Shown here one piece after another: positions 62,789 through 64,000 of a stretch of 64,000 nucleotides of DNA. The notes beneath the pieces are model-generated. The model saw only the letters and a list, made by a program, of their open reading frames with translations, was not told where the DNA came from and did not search any database. The position numbers and the translations under genes are program-made. The stretch is from an uncultured Mycoplasmatota bacterium (GTDB lineage: Bacteria > Bacillota_I > Bacilli_A > RF39 > UBA660). Position 1 is the first letter of the stretch, and each line of letters begins with the position of its first letter. The stretch lies in the NCBI GenBank assembly GCA_946414095.1, contig CAMKNB010000002.1, positions 1 to 64,000 of the forward strand, read 5' to 3'.

Positions 62789-64000
62789 ATGAGAATGAGT
62801 AATAGTTTCTTTATTACTAGAAGAGAGAATCCTAAAGATGAAGTAAGTGATTCATCTAAACTACTTATAAAAAGTGGAATGATTTTAAAAAATTATAATG
62901 GAATTTATTCATACTTACCAATTGGACTTAAAGTAATAGAGAATATTAAAAAAATAATTAAAGAAGAAATGAAAAGTATTTCTGCAAAAGAAGTATTAAT
63001 GCCTACACTTGTAAGCAGTGAAATGTTTGAAAATAATAATAGAGAAAAATTATTCAAAGATGAAATTTATTCCTTAGTAGATAGAAATAATAAAAAAATG
63101 AATTTAGCTCCTTCTAGTGAGGAGTTATTTGCGTATCTTGCGTCACAAAAAATAAAGAGCTATAAAGATTTACATTTTTCATTATTTCAAATTAACAATA
63201 AGTATAGAGATGAAGAACATCCTGAGTTTGGGTTAGTAAGAAAAAAAGAATTCATTATGGCAGAAGCTTATAGTTTTGATGCTGATGAAGGTGGACTTGA
63301 TGTTAGTTATGACAAAATGTTTATGATTTTCAAGCATATTTTTAGTAGGGTTGGAATAGATACTTTGATTGTTGATAGTAATGATGATAGTATATATGGA
63401 CTATCAAGTGAAGAATTTCAAGTAATATCTAACTATGGAGACAATGAAGTAGTAAAATGTAATAATTGTACATATGCATGTAATATTGAAGATGCTTGTT
63501 CAAAGTCTATAATTACTAACAAAGAGGTACAACATAAAGAGAAAAAAATGGTTGATACTCCTAATGTTAAATCTATAAAAGAAGTAAGTGATTTTTTAAA
63601 TGTATTTGAAGGTAATATATTAAAATCTTTAATATGCAAAGTAGATGGAATATATAAGATGATTCTTTTAAGAGGTGAAAGTGAATTAAATGTTAAAAAA
63701 TTAAAGGTTTTATTTAATACAAATAACATTGAAATTCCAAGTGTATATGAACTTGAAAAAATAGGTACATCTGTAGGATATGTAGGCCCAATTGGGTGTA
63801 CTATGGAAATAATTGCTGATAATGAAGTTAAAAGTATGCATAATTTTGTATGTGGAAGTAATAAAAAGAATTATCATTATATAAATGTTAACTATGGAAG
63901 AGATTTTAAAATTAATAGATTTGCTGATTTAAAACTATTTGATAAAAATTCATTATGTCCAAAGTGTAAAAATAGATGTAGTATAGTTAAAGGAATAGAA
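62789..64000 (+). CDS. proS: Prolyl-tRNA synthetase, 5' part (runs off the window)
   Basis: Charges tRNA-Pro. The frame is open for 404 codons to the window end. The bacterial type is shown by SKLLIKSGMILKNYNGIYSYLPIGLKVIENI, motif 2-like FQINNKYRDEEHPEFGLVRKKEFIMAEAYSF, and the YbaK-like editing insert (VDTPNVKSIKEV to VGYVGPIG, then NVNYGRDFKINRFADL). It stops in CPKCKNRCSIVKGIE, just before motif 3. Note extra Cys in KCNNCTYACN. AGGGGT lies before ATG 62789, inside the pilin gene end, so the two may be co-transcribed. Confidence 0.95.
   Translation, partial: MRMSNSFFITRRENPKDEVSDSSKLLIKSGMILKNYNGIYSYLPIGLKVIENIKKIIKEEMKSISAKEVLMPTLVSSEMFENNNREKLFKDEIYSLVDRNNKKMNLAPSSEELFAYLASQKIKSYKDLHFSLFQINNKYRDEEHPEFGLVRKKEFIMAEAYSFDADEGGLDVSYDKMFMIFKHIFSRVGIDTLIVDSNDDSIYGLSSEEFQVISNYGDNEVVKCNNCTYACNIEDACSKSIITNKEVQHKEKKMVDTPNVKSIKEVSDFLNVFEGNILKSLICKVDGIYKMILLRGESELNVKKLKVLFNTNNIEIPSVYELEKIGTSVGYVGPIGCTMEIIADNEVKSMHNFVCGSNKKNYHYINVNYGRDFKINRFADLKLFDKNSLCPKCKNRCSIVKGIE

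Overview
The window is a 64 kb piece of a chromosome from a low-GC, AT-rich Gram-positive bacterium (Firmicutes, Bacilli or Clostridia; probably an uncultured gut-type lineage). The evidence is gene order and regulation: prpC-prkC-rsgA-rpe, yqfC-yqfD-ybeY-dgkA-cdd-era-yqzL-recO, hrcA-grpE-dnaK-dnaJ and spoIIGA-sigE-sigG-ylmC-lspA-rluD, with a T-box, CIRCE operators and a Spo0A-box-like site. TGA is used as a stop (rlmN, hrcA, murB, sigE), so the code is standard. I saw no rRNA, tRNA, CRISPR array, insertion sequence or prophage. No stretch over 300 bases lacks a gene once the short genes are counted.

Layout. 1-191: repeat-rich tail of an unidentified protein. 250-2208: anchored surface protein. 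2235-4217: alanine T-box and a short AlaRS. 4289-6604: three unknown genes, one a lipoprotein. 6716-13576: rlmN, prpC/prkC, rsgA, an HExxH protein, rpe and a small ORF. 13662-16019: a bacteriocin transporter with a peptidase domain and two tiny double-glycine peptide genes. 16115-20033: heterodimeric ABC exporter. 20063-20954 (minus): two unknown genes. 21074-25378: pyrophosphatase-like gene, acyl-CoA-synthetase-like gene, hybrid histidine kinase. 25488-27284: tandem DUF1016 (YhcG-like) nuclease genes, the second frameshifted. 27312-32273: yqfC to recO. 32326-34499: large pilin-like protein and an unknown gene. 34535-41396: heat-shock operon with two extra genes. 41450-46828: cyclophilin, folD, rpsD (minus), murB, a surface protein, and a short rpmB-like gene (minus). 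46956-55455: unknown gene, then the sporulation sigma-factor region, lspA and an RluD-type gene. 55442-60165: tspO-like gene, rhomboid, lexA, SpoVD-like PBP. 60218-64000: PilB/GspE-type ATPase, a pilin and the 5' part of proS.

How it fits together. SpoIIGA, pro-sigma-E, sigma-G, YlmC, YqfC, YqfD and a one-PASTA SpoVD-like PBP point to an endospore former or a recent descendant of one. A Spo0A-box-like heptamer sits at the -35 position of spoIIGA. A hairpin buries the only good ribosome-binding site of sigG. Two class III-type pilins, a PilB-type ATPase and repeat-tailed proteins suggest a type IV pilus-like system. The most unusual signals are in the DUF1016 pair: each gene carries a GC-rich palindrome at exactly the same codon position but with a different sequence. 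Next in interest is the putative two-peptide bacteriocin, whose mature peptides each carry one GxxxG motif and a single cysteine.
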